Positions 51,826-62,100 of a stretch of 64,000 bases of DNA are shown here, piece after piece (position 1 is the stretch's first letter; every line of letters begins with the position of its first letter). Below the pieces are notes generated by a model. It had not been told where the DNA came from. It ran no database searches and worked only from the letters and a program-made list of their open reading frames with translations. The translations under genes were made by a program, and so were the position numbers. Source of the stretch: Flavobacteriales bacterium UBA4110 (GTDB taxonomy: Bacteria > Bacteroidota > Bacteroidia > Flavobacteriales > Weeksellaceae); contig DFXK01000002.1 of NCBI GenBank assembly GCA_002383165.1, forward strand, positions 350,638 through 414,637, written 5' to 3'.

Positions 51826-53184
51826 ATGGAAAGTAAAAAAGAATTCTTCCTAGAGTGCTACAAACTCGGGATCATCAAGTTTGGGCGTTTCACACTGAAA
51901 AGCGGTATCGAAAGTCCGTTTTATGTGGATTTGCGCCCACTCGCTTCTGACCCAAAAATCCTAAAAAAACTAGCCAATTATCTTCTGGAAATGTTACCAC
52001 TGGATAATTTTGATATCATCTGTGGCGTTCCTTATGCAGCACTCCCAATGGCTACTGCTATGTCGCTGGAAAGTTACCTTCCGTTGATTATCAAAAGAAA
52101 AGAAGCCAAAGCTTACGGAACCAAAAAACTGATTGAAGGGATTTACGAAAAAGGACAAAACTGTCTTTTGGTAGAAGACGTCATCACATCCGGAAAATCT
52201 TTGGTCGAGACTATTGAGGAAGTTGAAAATGAAGGCATCAAAGTTTCGGACATCGTTGTAGTTCTTGACAGACAACAAGGCGGAAAGGAAAAGCTGGAAG
52301 CCAAAGGTTACAAGGTTCATTCGCTTTTCAATATTTCTGAAGTTGTGGAAATACTGAGAGAAGTTAATTATATCGATGACGAGGAAGTTGCAAGAATTCA
52401 AGATTTTGTGAACGGAAATCAAGTGGTTTTCGAAGAAAAGAAACGTCTTTCTTACGAGCAGAAATTGGAAATTGCTGAACATTCTTTCGCTAAGAAAATC
52501 CTTGAAATTGCTATTGAAAAAAGGTCAAACCTGATTGCTTCAGCAGACTTTATCACAACAAAAGAATTATTAGATTTTGCAGATATCGTTGGTCCACACA
52601 TTGTCGCTCTTAAAACTCACATCGATATTTTGAATGATTTTGATGCTGATGAAACCATTCTTCCGCTCAAAGATTTAGCCACAAAACATAATTTTCTTTT
52701 GATGGAAGATAGAAAATTTGCTGACATCGGAAATACTCAACAACTACAATTTTCTTATGGAACATACAAGATTTCCAATTGGGCAGATTTGATAACTTCT
52801 CACGTTATTGGCGGAAGCAAAAGTTTGGACTGCTTTGTGAATGTTGGCGTTGTAGCAATTTTGGGAATGTCTTCTGAAGGAACTTTAACCGATTCTCATT
52901 ATCGTGAAGGAGCTTTGAAAGTGATAGAAAACCATCCGAGTATAATTGGTTGCGTCGCTCAAAATGAAGTTTCTGACCAGCTTTTATTGTTCACGCCAGG
53001 TGTTAATTTGGGAACAAGTGGAGATGACAAAGGACAGCAATATAATTCCCCAGAACACGTGATTAGAAATTACGGAACAGATTTCATCATTGTAGGACGC
53101 GGTATTTACAAAGCGGACGAACCTGAACAAGAAGCTTTACGCTATAAAAACGAAGGCTGGAAAGCTTATCAGGATTCTTTGTAA
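51826..53184 (+). CDS. Fused orotate phosphoribosyltransferase / OMP decarboxylase (UMP synthase type)
   Basis: 452 aa, two pyrimidine enzymes in one chain. N-terminal OPRT (about 1-200): FGRFTLKSGIESPFYVDLR and the PRPP motif NCLLVEDVITSGKS near 113-127. C-terminal OMPDC (about 215-452): the LIASADFITTKELL and ALKTHIDILNDFD segments, then MEDRKFADIGNT with catalytic Lys-Asp, and a late GVNLGTSGDDKGQQYN phosphate loop. It would convert orotate to OMP to UMP. The OPRT-first order and the DRKFADIGNT active site are those of eukaryotic UMP synthase; bacteria usually carry separate pyrE and pyrF. Confidence 0.93.
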   Translation: MESKKEFFLECYKLGIIKFGRFTLKSGIESPFYVDLRPLASDPKILKKLANYLLEMLPLDNFDIICGVPYAALPMATAMSLESYLPLIIKRKEAKAYGTKKLIEGIYEKGQNCLLVEDVITSGKSLVETIEEVENEGIKVSDIVVVLDRQQGGKEKLEAKGYKVHSLFNISEVVEILREVNYIDDEEVARIQDFVNGNQVVFEEKKRLSYEQKLEIAEHSFAKKILEIAIEKRSNLIASADFITTKELLDFADIVGPHIVALKTHIDILNDFDADETILPLKDLATKHNFLLMEDRKFADIGNTQQLQFSYGTYKISNWADLITSHVIGGSKSLDCFVNVGVVAILGMSSEGTLTDSHYREGALKVIENHPSIIGCVAQNEVSDQLLLFTPGVNLGTSGDDKGQQYNSPEHVIRNYGTDFIIVGRGIYKADEPEQEALRYKNEGWKAYQDSL

Positions 53185-53203
53185 TTTTAACAAAATAACA
53201 TCA

Positions 53204-53265
53204 CGCTTCATCAGAAAAAAATAGTAGTTTTAGTTAATGATATTTTTTGATGAAGCGATTTTTTT
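53204..53265 (+). promoter_or_regulatory. Terminator-like hairpin spanning the start codon of the next gene
   Basis: CGCTTCATCA (53204-53213) pairs perfectly with TGATGAAGCG (53248-53257). A/T-rich inner arms (GAAAAAAAT with ATATTTTTT) extend the stem, leaving a loop of about 17 nt. An A-T8 run follows at 53258-53266. The ATG at 53250-53252 is inside the right arm. It can end the pyrEF transcript or hide the ribosome start. Confidence 0.6.
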
Positions 53266-56063
53266 TGTGTCTATCCTTAATTTGTTATTTCTCGGCAAAA
53301 GCGCAGCGAGATACTATCTCAATCCGTGCCAAGCTAAATGACGATCAGAAAACGATTTCTGTTGAACAGACTTTGTTTTATCATAATCCGCATCAGAAAT
53401 CCATCAATCAAATCAAGCTTCTGAATTGGGTTTCTGCTTATCAAAAACGCAAAACGCCACTTCTCAAAAGAAAAGTTGAAGACCGAAAAAAGGATTTATA
53501 CTTTGCCAAGGATAATCAACTCGGAAAATTAGAAAGTCTCCAATATTCTTACGGAAATATTTCTGCGGAAATTCTTAATAAAACTCAGGAAAACGTTTAT
53601 ATCCCTTTATCCGAATCACTGAATCCGGGAGAACGCATAAAAATTTCCCTCAATTATCAGATCCGTTTGCCCGACGCCAGATTTACCGGCTATGGAATAG
53701 ACGCTAATGATATTTTGCTAAAATATTTCTTTCTGGTACCGGAAACCTTTGAAGACGAAAATCAAAGCAACAATTTCTACAGGGATATGGAAGAAACAGG
53801 CAATGCGGGATCATTCTGGACTGTTGATTTTACGCTTCCAGAGAGTTGGAAATGCTATTCCAACTTGGCAAAACATTCGGAATCGGAATTTTCAGGCATA
53901 TCAATAAATGACCCGGAATTTCAGCTTTCAAAAAAAAATTATCCTAGTTTTCAGCCTACAATTGATGGAGAAAAAATCAATATCCAGCTAGGTTATGAGA
54001 TTTCTGACTATCAACAGAAAATACTGGAACCGGTTTTGGTCAATCATCTTAGTTTTCTCAAAAATAAAACCGGAAACCTGCCGGAAAATATTTTCATCAC
54101 TCAAAAATTTCTTAACAAAGAAGAGTTTTTCGGTATTGATGATATTAAATTCTGGAAATTCAGATACCAACTTTTTACAGATTATGAAAAGGCTGATCTG
54201 GATTATTTCAGTTTGCTATCAAAAAAAATCACTGAAGAAGGCATTATCACCAATAAAACTAATGATCACTGGTTAAAAAACGGCATCAAATCGTATCTGG
54301 AAATTCAGTATCTTAAAAAGTTTTATCCGAACCATCTCTTATTGGGAAATCTGCCCGAAAACGTTAAAATACTTGGCATAAAACCAATAAAAGCTTTTCA
54401 CGCATCAAAACTGAAGCTATCTGAACGTTATGGACTAGCCTATCATTACATCTATACGCAGAATCTGGATCAGAAAATTACAACGCCTTATCATCAGCTC
54501 AGTAATTTCAATACAACAGCCATAAGCCAGTTTGAAACCGGAAGTTTACTTAATTACATTTCCGAATATCAAGGCCCGGAACACTTCGACTTGTTTCTAA
54601 AAAATTATCTTTCTTCCAATTACCAGAAAAAGTCAGATGGTTCGGACTTTCTAAAAGCATTGGAAAAAGCAACAGATGGCAACTCAGATTTTTTAGAACG
54701 AATTATGAATGAGAAACACAGAATTAATTTTAACCTGAAAAGTATCAAGAAAAAAAATGAAAGTTATAATGTTCAGCTGCAATCCAGAAATGCCGATCTT
54801 ATTCCCCTGAAACTACAATCCGAAACAAGAGAAGGCTACAAAAATACCTTCTGGAAAAGTGCAAATGAGCTTAAGAGAGATTCCGTCTCAATTCCGAATA
54901 AGAGTATTTACAAAATTGTTTTAAACGATGACTATATCTTCCCGGAAACCAATTACAGAGATAATTATATCTACACCAAAGGATTATTTTCTAATGCGAA
55001 AAAAATCCGATTTAAGCTTATAAAAGATATTCAGAATCCGGAATACAACGAGATTTTCCTGACGCCTCGTCTTACGTTCAATGCGTATGATAAAGTATTG
55101 CTTGGACTTAATTTTAAAAATCAGGGAATATTTGATCAGAAATTTAATTATTCGGTGACACCCTATTACAGCACGGGAACGGGCAAGATTACAGGATCCG
55201 GAGCGATAAACTACTCTATTCTGCCTCCCAACAGTTTCTTCAGAAGGTGGAACTTTGGTATATCTGGCTCATATTTTCATTATGATAATGACTTGGCTTA
55301 CAAAAGATTTGGAGCAGGAACCTCTTTCGATTTTCAAAAGAATCCGAGAAGTGCGATTGGAAGGAGTTTATATTTTTCATATAATTATTATGAAAGAGAA
55401 CTGACACCACTTATGATTCTTAATAATCAATACTCTAAATACAACCTTTGGAGCATTGGTTATTATTATTCTGACAACAGGCTGATCCATGAAAAATACA
55501 TAGGAACCAATTTCCAATGGATGGAAGATTTTCAGAAAATTTCTGCTGAAGCGTTTTATCGCTGGGAGTTTGCGAAGGATAAAAAAATCAGTTTCCGTTT
55601 TTTTGCAGGTTATTTTCTAAGAAATGACACGAAAAATACTTTATTCAACTACGGAATTTCGAGGGTATCTAACTACAGTTTTTCCTACGGACTTCTGGGT
55701 CAGAGTGCAACATCCGGAATCTTATCCCAGCAGTTTATATTAGCGGAAGGCGGCTTTAAATCATTTTTTAACACGTCGGTGAATCAGTTTATTACGAGCA
55801 TTAATATAGATTCTCATCTTTGGAAATGGTTTAATCTGTACGCAGATGCCGGCATTTACAAAAATAGGACGAGACAGGCGGAGTTTATCTGGGATTCTGG
55901 TGTGAAGTTAAAAGTAGTTCCGGATTTTCTGGAGATCTATTTTCCTGTAGCTTCCAGTTTAGGATTTGAGCCCGGCTTCAAGGATTACGGACGCAGAATC
56001 AGATACACACTGATTCTTAATTTGGGCGCACTGATTAACAACCTAAGAAGAGGGGTGTTTTAA
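53250..56063 (+). CDS. Outer-membrane protein with M1-peptidase-like N-terminal part and C-terminal barrel
   Basis: 937 aa from the ATG at 53250. Signal peptide ends YFSAKAQ. Residues about 25-450 look like M1 aminopeptidase domains (the ERIKISLNYQIRLPDARFTGYG N-terminal domain; DHWLKNGIKSYLEIQYLKKF in place of the WxxEGxAxYxE helix; ISQFETGSLLNYIS), but HExxH is missing, so a classical peptidase is unlikely. From about 600 on it is beta-strand-rich (SVTPYYSTGTGKITGSGAINYS), ending LRRGVF as a membrane barrel. It is probably a surface protein of unknown role. Its start is masked by the hairpin at 53204-53265. Confidence 0.6.
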   Translation: MKRFFLCLSLICYFSAKAQRDTISIRAKLNDDQKTISVEQTLFYHNPHQKSINQIKLLNWVSAYQKRKTPLLKRKVEDRKKDLYFAKDNQLGKLESLQYSYGNISAEILNKTQENVYIPLSESLNPGERIKISLNYQIRLPDARFTGYGIDANDILLKYFFLVPETFEDENQSNNFYRDMEETGNAGSFWTVDFTLPESWKCYSNLAKHSESEFSGISINDPEFQLSKKNYPSFQPTIDGEKINIQLGYEISDYQQKILEPVLVNHLSFLKNKTGNLPENIFITQKFLNKEEFFGIDDIKFWKFRYQLFTDYEKADLDYFSLLSKKITEEGIITNKTNDHWLKNGIKSYLEIQYLKKFYPNHLLLGNLPENVKILGIKPIKAFHASKLKLSERYGLAYHYIYTQNLDQKITTPYHQLSNFNTTAISQFETGSLLNYISEYQGPEHFDLFLKNYLSSNYQKKSDGSDFLKALEKATDGNSDFLERIMNEKHRINFNLKSIKKKNESYNVQLQSRNADLIPLKLQSETREGYKNTFWKSANELKRDSVSIPNKSIYKIVLNDDYIFPETNYRDNYIYTKGLFSNAKKIRFKLIKDIQNPEYNEIFLTPRLTFNAYDKVLLGLNFKNQGIFDQKFNYSVTPYYSTGTGKITGSGAINYSILPPNSFFRRWNFGISGSYFHYDNDLAYKRFGAGTSFDFQKNPRSAIGRSLYFSYNYYERELTPLMILNNQYSKYNLWSIGYYYSDNRLIHEKYIGTNFQWMEDFQKISAEAFYRWEFAKDKKISFRFFAGYFLRNDTKNTLFNYGISRVSNYSFSYGLLGQSATSGILSQQFILAEGGFKSFFNTSVNQFITSINIDSHLWKWFNLYADAGIYKNRTRQAEFIWDSGVKLKVVPDFLEIYFPVASSLGFEPGFKDYGRRIRYTLILNLGALINNLRRGVF

Positions 56064-56094
56064 AAAAGAAAACCACCGTGGTGGTGATTTCTTT
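56064..56094. terminator. Bidirectional terminator between convergent genes
   Basis: ACCACC and GGTGGT around a GT loop, extended by AAGAAA/TTTCTT pairing with one bulge. A-rich before and T-rich after. It lies between the stops at 56063 and 56095. Confidence 0.75.
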
Positions 56095-56898
56095 TTATTC
56101 TAATTTTCTGAATATCCAACTATCTTGTTCTAAGGCAGTATTATTCAGAAAGGACTTATTATGTTCAACAACATCCAGATCTTTAAATAATCTCACCACA
56201 AAATCATCCGGATGAAATGCAGAAAATGTCCGATGTCCTTCTTTCACTTTATCCCTAACTATTATTTTGCCCTTATCAAAAACTTTAATCTCCGACTCAG
56301 AAAGTCTCTGTTTAAAAGCTTCTCCTTGAAATGTAAGAAATAAAATACCTCCAGGTTTTAATATTCTTGTAAGTTCTTTTGCCCATTCATAATGTTTCTC
56401 TTCCGACAGGTGCGTGAAAATCGAAATTCCGTAGATTACATCAAAAAAATTGTTTTCATAAGGAAGATTTGCTTCCAGAAAGTTGAGGTTAAAATTTACA
56501 TTTTTTATATTAGCTCTGTTCCATTCTATACTTTGAGGGTTGTAATCAGTCGCGTAGATTTCAGCAGATGGTAAAATATTGGGAAAATGTCTTACAACTC
56601 TTGCTGGCCCGCAACCCCAATCTAATATTTTAATATGTTCATTCTTAATAAAATTGCTGAACTTATTACTCAGCCACACTGCCGTTTTCTTCCCACCATT
56701 GTAATAATGATAATAATCAAGATGAAAAGATTCGTAAATTAAATAATCGGGTGGTAATAATACATCTGGATTTTCTTGGATAAACTTTTTATTTTTTGAC
56801 TTATTTTTAAATTGATTAACATAATAATTTATTTTATCAGCAACAAAAATCAGTTTAAATCTTCTTAATAAATTTGAGAGCTTGGTCTTATTATTCAT
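56095..56898 (-). CDS. Class I SAM-dependent methyltransferase
   Basis: 267 aa. Motif I ILDWGCGPARVVRHF near residues 92-106, motif II-like EIYATDYNPQSIEW, and a methyltransferase-11-type core (NFFDVIYGISIFTHLSEEKHYEW, LTRILKPGGILFLTFQGEAF). A Lys/Asn-rich N-terminus of about 50 residues is unusual. No signal peptide. Acceptor unknown. Surrounded by unrelated genes, with a terminator after it and 242 bp free of genes before it. Confidence 0.82.
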   Translation of the reverse strand: MNNKTKLSNLLRRFKLIFVADKINYYVNQFKNKSKNKKFIQENPDVLLPPDYLIYESFHLDYYHYYNGGKKTAVWLSNKFSNFIKNEHIKILDWGCGPARVVRHFPNILPSAEIYATDYNPQSIEWNRANIKNVNFNLNFLEANLPYENNFFDVIYGISIFTHLSEEKHYEWAKELTRILKPGGILFLTFQGEAFKQRLSESEIKVFDKGKIIVRDKVKEGHRTFSAFHPDDFVVRLFKDLDVVEHNKSFLNNTALEQDSWIFRKLE

Positions 56899-57096
56899 CT
56901 ATAATTTTATAATTTGTAAAAATATAATTTTTATTATAATATAAGATGTTTTTGTGTCTTCTGATGAAGAAATCTCTACTTCAATTAAGTTCTTAACTGC
57001 TAAAATTGTTAATTTTTATGACATTAAATAATTTAAATTAACGAAACCCCAATCAATTATATTAAAAATGTAATATCGATCTACATGAGATAAAAA

Positions 57097-57123
57097 AAGG
57101 CTTCCAAATGGAAGCCTTGAATT
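57097..57123 (-). terminator. Terminator after the first T9SS cargo gene
   Basis: On the minus strand AAGGCTTCC pairs with GGAAGCCTT (57118-57110 with 57105-57097), loop ATTT, then T7. It is about 18 nt past the stop at 57141. Confidence 0.85.
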
Positions 57124-57140
57124 TTTAAGAAAAACTATGA

Positions 57141-57914
57141 TTAGTTTTTGATAACTTTTCTACTGATTTTGTTAGCCCCATTATCCACAGTCACGATGTA
57201 AGCACCTTTAACTAACGATTGAGTACTTACAGACCCACCGTTTTCAACTCTGTTAGAAGATACCAATTTACCATCTGTAGAATAGATATTTACAGTAGAT
57301 TTAGCCGGAAGTCTGAAAGTGATTTGATCTTTCACAACTGTGTTGAACTGAACCGCTTTCTCGAAACTTGCAACGTCAGAAACAGACATAGTTCCTTTTA
57401 CGTAGAACAAGATATCGTCAAACAAGATTACACCATCTCCAGTATTGTTCTCTGGGTAAACTCTAAGACCTGGTCTTGCAACAGTTGCAGTAGCAGGAGC
57501 AACAGCTTCAGCTGAGAAGAATTTCCATTCCGGAGAATCTACAGAGTAATCTGAACCCTGAGCGTTGTTCGAACCTAGATCTGCTGTAGCAGTTCTGAAC
57601 TGGTTCCAGTATCTGAATCTTGCAGTAGAAGTGTTATCCAAATACCATCCTGAGAAAACATAAGTTGTTCCCACTACTACCGGCGTATCTGTAGTTGGGC
57701 TCATAGTTCTGTTTCCTGTAGCCGGGGAAGGAAGACCTGCAGAATAAGTACCACTGTGTTTAGTAGTAGACTGTACCATAGTAGCACCAGTTGGGATGAA
57801 CCAACCGTCTGGTTTACCATCTGTCCAGTTTTCAAAACTGTTATTTGGAATTGTGTTTTGAGCAGTAACAAACATTGTAGCTGCCACAGTTAAAATAGTA
57901 AAGATTTTTTTCAT
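57141..57914 (-). CDS. Secreted protein with carbohydrate-binding-like domain and T9SS type A sorting signal
   Basis: 257 aa. Signal peptide ends FVTAQ. The mature N-terminus NTIPNNSFENWTDGKPDGWF, followed by a jelly-roll-like region (TYVFSGWYLDNTSTARFRYW; GVILFDDILFYV), resembles the CBM4/9/CBM22-like domains with NxxFE-W start. The C-terminal about 80 residues (VNIYSTDGKLV; LVKGAYIVTVDNGANKISRKVIKN) form the type A T9SS sorting domain ending in the conserved KVIKN. It should be moved to the surface by T9SS. Ligand unknown. Confidence 0.85.
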   Translation of the reverse strand: MKKIFTILTVAATMFVTAQNTIPNNSFENWTDGKPDGWFIPTGATMVQSTTKHSGTYSAGLPSPATGNRTMSPTTDTPVVVGTTYVFSGWYLDNTSTARFRYWNQFRTATADLGSNNAQGSDYSVDSPEWKFFSAEAVAPATATVARPGLRVYPENNTGDGVILFDDILFYVKGTMSVSDVASFEKAVQFNTVVKDQITFRLPAKSTVNIYSTDGKLVSSNRVENGGSVSTQSLVKGAYIVTVDNGANKISRKVIKN

Positions 57915-58237
57915 TTTTATTAAAGTTTAAAATTGTTTTTTTTCTTTTAGTAGAGGAATGCTAAATTAATAAAAATAAATATCTTGCAAAATTTTATTTA
58001 TTTTTTAACATTCACACAATAAATTGTCTCGTTTTGATCTAGGTGGGAGAATTTTTCATTGCTAATATTTAACATTCTTCCATCAAGCTTTGTTCACACT
58101 TATCTGTCTCAAAGATAATCATATTAATAAAACTAAATGTTAAGACTGTTTTAAATCATATTAACTTAAGGTTCTGCATATATAATAAAAAACGCTGCCC
58201 AATCTGGCAGCGTAATTATTTTACAAGAAATCAAAAA
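57915..58237. other. 323-bp intergenic space between the two T9SS cargo genes
   Basis: AT-rich. It holds the untranslated leader of the 57141-57914 gene and, at 58185-58213, the terminator of the next gene upstream. I see no ORF, promoter match or repeat of the described families in the rest. Confidence 0.6.
58185..58213 (-). terminator. Terminator after the second T9SS cargo gene
   Basis: On the minus strand ACGCTGCC (58213-58206) pairs with GGCAGCGT (58199-58192) around AGATTG, followed by a T-rich run. Confidence 0.85.
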
Positions 58238-58993
58238 TTATTTCTTAATTACTTTCTGAGAAACCGTTTGTCCGTTAACAATACCTGTTACCACATAAGT
58301 TCCTTTTGCAAGAGAAGAAACATCTAATCTAGAGTTTTCTGCAACCTCAGCAGTTTTTACAACTTGACCAGCAGTGTTATAAACTGATACTTTTGCAGCA
58401 GCACCGAAAATAAGTTCGTTAGAAACGATTGTATTTTTCACCAAGTTAGCTTTCCCTTTTGTAGCATCTACAACAGCCATTGTAGTTGCATCTTTATAAG
58501 TAACTGTAATCGCAGGAATACGCACTTGCAAATTAGAAGAACCACCTGTGTGTGCATTTTTAAATGTCAAAGCACCAGCAATTTCAGCAGTATTTGTCAA
58601 TGTGTAAGTTGCATCAGCCAAAGTTGCAGTTTGTGTAGCTCCTGTTCCTACTTTATAAGTGACAGTTGGTTTATCTGTAAGAACTGTAAATGATACAGAA
58701 GTAATAATTTTACCTGCCGCGGGTGTAATAGTAAAAGTATTACCCTCTCCATCGGCTCTTACAGAATATAATCTAAGGTGTGCAGGAGTACTACCAGATG
58801 CTGCAAAAAAAGCCGGAGGATTCGCAGTAGAAGCACCAGAAGCCGCTGTAAAAGTTAAATTTGAATCAGATGGATTATTAGTTGTTGTAACTACTCCTCC
58901 ATTAATTCCTGTAATTGTAGCAACTATCGTAGTTTGTGCACTAACTGTCGTAGTCAAAGCAACTGCTGCGATTAAAGAATAAAATTTTTTCAT
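58238..58993 (-). CDS. Secreted protein with T9SS type A sorting signal, beta-rich cargo
   Basis: 251 aa. Signal peptide ends TTVSAQ. The cargo part is Thr/Ala-rich beta sequence (residues about 22-165) without a recognised domain. The C-terminal domain has KVSVYNTAGQVVKTAEV and LAKGTYVVTGIVNGQTVSQKVIKK, the type A T9SS sorting signature ending KVIKK. A good promoter lies 50 nt upstream. Likely released or attached at the cell surface. Role unknown. Confidence 0.85.
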   Translation of the reverse strand: MKKFYSLIAAVALTTTVSAQTTIVATITGINGGVVTTTNNPSDSNLTFTAASGASTANPPAFFAASGSTPAHLRLYSVRADGEGNTFTITPAAGKIITSVSFTVLTDKPTVTYKVGTGATQTATLADATYTLTNTAEIAGALTFKNAHTGGSSNLQVRIPAITVTYKDATTMAVVDATKGKANLVKNTIVSNELIFGAAAKVSVYNTAGQVVKTAEVAENSRLDVSSLAKGTYVVTGIVNGQTVSQKVIKK

Positions 58994-59043
58994 AATATAA
59001 AAGTTTAAAATTGTTTTGTTTTATTGTTTCGTTTTGTCTGTGG

Positions 59044-59072
59044 CAAATATAAAATATTATCTTTAACTACAA
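59044..59072 (-). promoter_or_regulatory. Promoter for the second T9SS cargo gene
   Basis: On the minus strand TTG (59072-59070), an 18-nt spacer, then TATATTTG (59051-59044). It lies 50 nt before the ATG at 58993. Confidence 0.6.
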
Positions 59073-59132
59073 TTTTAACAACCCCTTTCCCGTTTTAAAT
59101 AATTGTTAATTCGCTGTAAAGCCTATTATTAG

Positions 59133-59140
59133 TACATTTG
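59133..59140 (+). promoter_or_regulatory. Candidate -7 element for the large SprA-like gene
   Basis: TACATTTG matches TAnnTTTG, 17 nt before the GTG start at 59158. The upstream TTG at 59103-59105 is 27 nt away, longer than usual. Confidence 0.45.
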
Positions 59141-59157
59141 CTTATCATAACTAAAGG

Positions 59158-62100
59158 GTGTCGAAGATAAATAAAATTTTTCTAATATTCTGTACTTTTT
59201 CTGCACTAATTTTGGTTAATGCACAGATTTTCAGTTGGAAAAATATAAATATCCCGAGTGATTCCCTTAAAAAAGACAGCGTCCTAATTTCTAAAATCAA
59301 TCAAGATTTTTTCACCAAAGACACGCTTGACTTCATCAAAAAACAGAATCGAGTCATTTATGATGAAGAAGTTCTGGTAAAAAATGACAAAAAAAGAATC
59401 CTTGGAGAACTCAATTCCAAAGGCTCTATTATCAGAGGAATTACTTTTGGGAATAACCAAGGTTCATCTGTGCAGAGTTCTATGGATATGCAGATTTCGG
59501 GTAAATTGAGTCCCGATATTTCGATTTTGGCTTCTATTTCGGATCATAACCTTCCAGTTCAGGCAGATGGATACACACAAACTTTGCAGGAATTTGATAA
59601 GATTTATCTTCAGCTGAATATTAAAAACCACAGCATCATACGCGCCGGACATCTCGATTTAAATGATGAAACGACTTATTTCGGGCGATACCAAAGGCGA
59701 AGTATGGGATTGCAATTCCTTACCAATTGGGAAAAGAATGGCAACAAAACCTCCGTAGATGTTTCAGGTGGTGTTGCCCGAAGTGAGTTTTTCAGGATGC
59801 GTTTTCAAGGTGTTGAAGGTAATCAGGGGCCTTACAGATTGACTGGAAAGAACGGCGAATTATTTATCACCATTATTTCTGGTTCAGAACAGGTTTATAT
59901 TGATGGAATATTGATGAAACGTGGTGAAAATCAGGATTACATCATTAATTATAATACAGGAGAAATCACTTTCACAAGTTTCAGACCCATTTATTCTCAG
60001 AACTTCATCAACGTATCTTATAATTACACCAACCGAAATTACACCAGATTCTTATTCACAGGAAATATCAAACATCAACGTGAGAAGTTCAAAGTGGGAT
60101 TCAGTTGGTTTATGGAGAATGACAATAAAAATGCGCCACTTTCTCTTAACCTTAGCGAAGAAGACCAACAAACTTTGGTGAATGCAGGAAATAATTCGGA
60201 TGCGATGTTTTCGCCATCGGGTGTGGAAACGGAATACGACGTCAATAAAATTCTGTACAAAAAGATATTCGACACAGATTCTTTTCATTACGAGTTTTCT
60301 ACCGACCAAACTCAGGTTTTGTATCAGGTTTCATTCACTTATTTCGGTAGCGGAAAAGGCGATTATCAGTTACAACAATCTACCAACAATGGTCGCGTTT
60401 TCCAATATGTAGGAACTGGTTTGGGAGATTATATGGCGGTCAGAAAATTGCCGGCACCAGAGAAATCACAAGTTTATTCTGCTAACTTCGAGTATGCTTT
60501 GAACGAAGGCGTCATCGGAACAGATGTCTCAATGAGTAATTATGACATCAATATGTTTTCGTCCAAGGATAATGATAAAAACATTGGTTATGCAGCAAGA
60601 ATCTACGCCAACAAAACGTTCCGAAAAAATAATTGGACAGGAACGCCAATGGTGGAATATCAGGTCATCCAAAAAAACTTTCACGTTTTGGACAGAATCA
60701 ACAATGTTGATTTCTGGAGAGATTTCAACTTAACCAATGAGTTCAGCCAGATTACTCAGAACAGATTTATTTTCTCATTCCTGAATGACTTTAACAAAAC
60801 TTCTAAGATTAATTATAAACTGAATTATCTTGAAGAAACAGACACATACAAAGGTATCAAAAACGACGTCGATGCTGTTTGGAAAATCGGAAAGTTCAAT
60901 AACCTCGCAGCGGTTTCTTATCTCGACACCAAATCGACTGATCTTAACACAACTTTCATTCGTGGTGCTGTTTCTACAGAATTGGCAGGCAAAAAAGGAA
61001 GCTGGATGTTGGGCGGTTCAATGGAACACAACGAGAAAAAATACAACGCATCACAATTGTTGGATATGACGAGTTTCAGTTGGAAAGAAGTTTTCATTCA
61101 GAAAAAAATTGCCGATTCTGCGAGAACCAAATTATTGACGAAAGTTTACCTGAGAAGTAATGATTCGGTGCAAAATAATAGGCTTCAGAAGATGAACAAT
61201 ATTTTGGGGTTGATGGCGGAAAGTCAAATCATCAAAACCGAAAAAACACAACTATCGACTTTGGTTCACTACAGAAAATTCTATTATGAAAATCAGACTT
61301 TTGCCAACGATCAGAATCAGGATTTCGTAGTTGGAAATATTTTATATAATCAGCAATTGTTCAAAAACGGAATGCGCCTACAATTTTTCTACGAATTAGG
61401 AAATGGCCAGGAAGCGCAACGAGAATTTCAATACATCAAAGTAACCGATGGACAAGGCGTTTACAAATGGACGGATTATAATAACGATGGCGTACAGCAA
61501 TTGGACGAGTTCGAAGTGGCGGAATATGCGGATTTGGCTCAGTACATCCGAGTTTATACCAATAGCGTGAATTATCTTGCATCAAACAAAAACAAATTAC
61601 AAGTCGCTTTATTCGTCAACCCATCGGTAATCATCAGTTCTGAGAATGCTTTCTTGAAGCGATGGAATTTCAATTTGTCTTTGCTTTCACAGAATTCTTA
61701 TATGAAAGGCAGCAAAGTTTTGGTTTGGAATCCTTTTGAAAAACAAGCAGACCAATTGCTGAGAACTCAGAATATTTTGGCTTCGGCTTTATTCAATTCT
61801 AATGACAAATCCGGGTGGAACGGAAGTTATCGATATACTGACAATGATAATTTGGTAAATGCCAATTACAGTAACGAAGCGCACGGACAGAAATCTCATT
61901 TCCTGAATGTGGGTTATTCTTTCTCCAAGACTTTCCGCGCAGATTGGGAAAATACTTTGCAAAATGTAACGAACAGTTCGCAGGTTTATGCTTCCAGAAA
62001 TTATCTTCTTCAAAACTGGGAAACCAAGCCAAAAGGAACTTACAAATTGACCGAAACTTTGCAAACCGAATTATCCGGCGCGCTCCGTCAGAAAAAAAGA

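Noticed and set aside
51826..53184. Fusion as a frameshift or assembly error
   Set aside because: One uninterrupted frame with both active sites intact and a natural linker.
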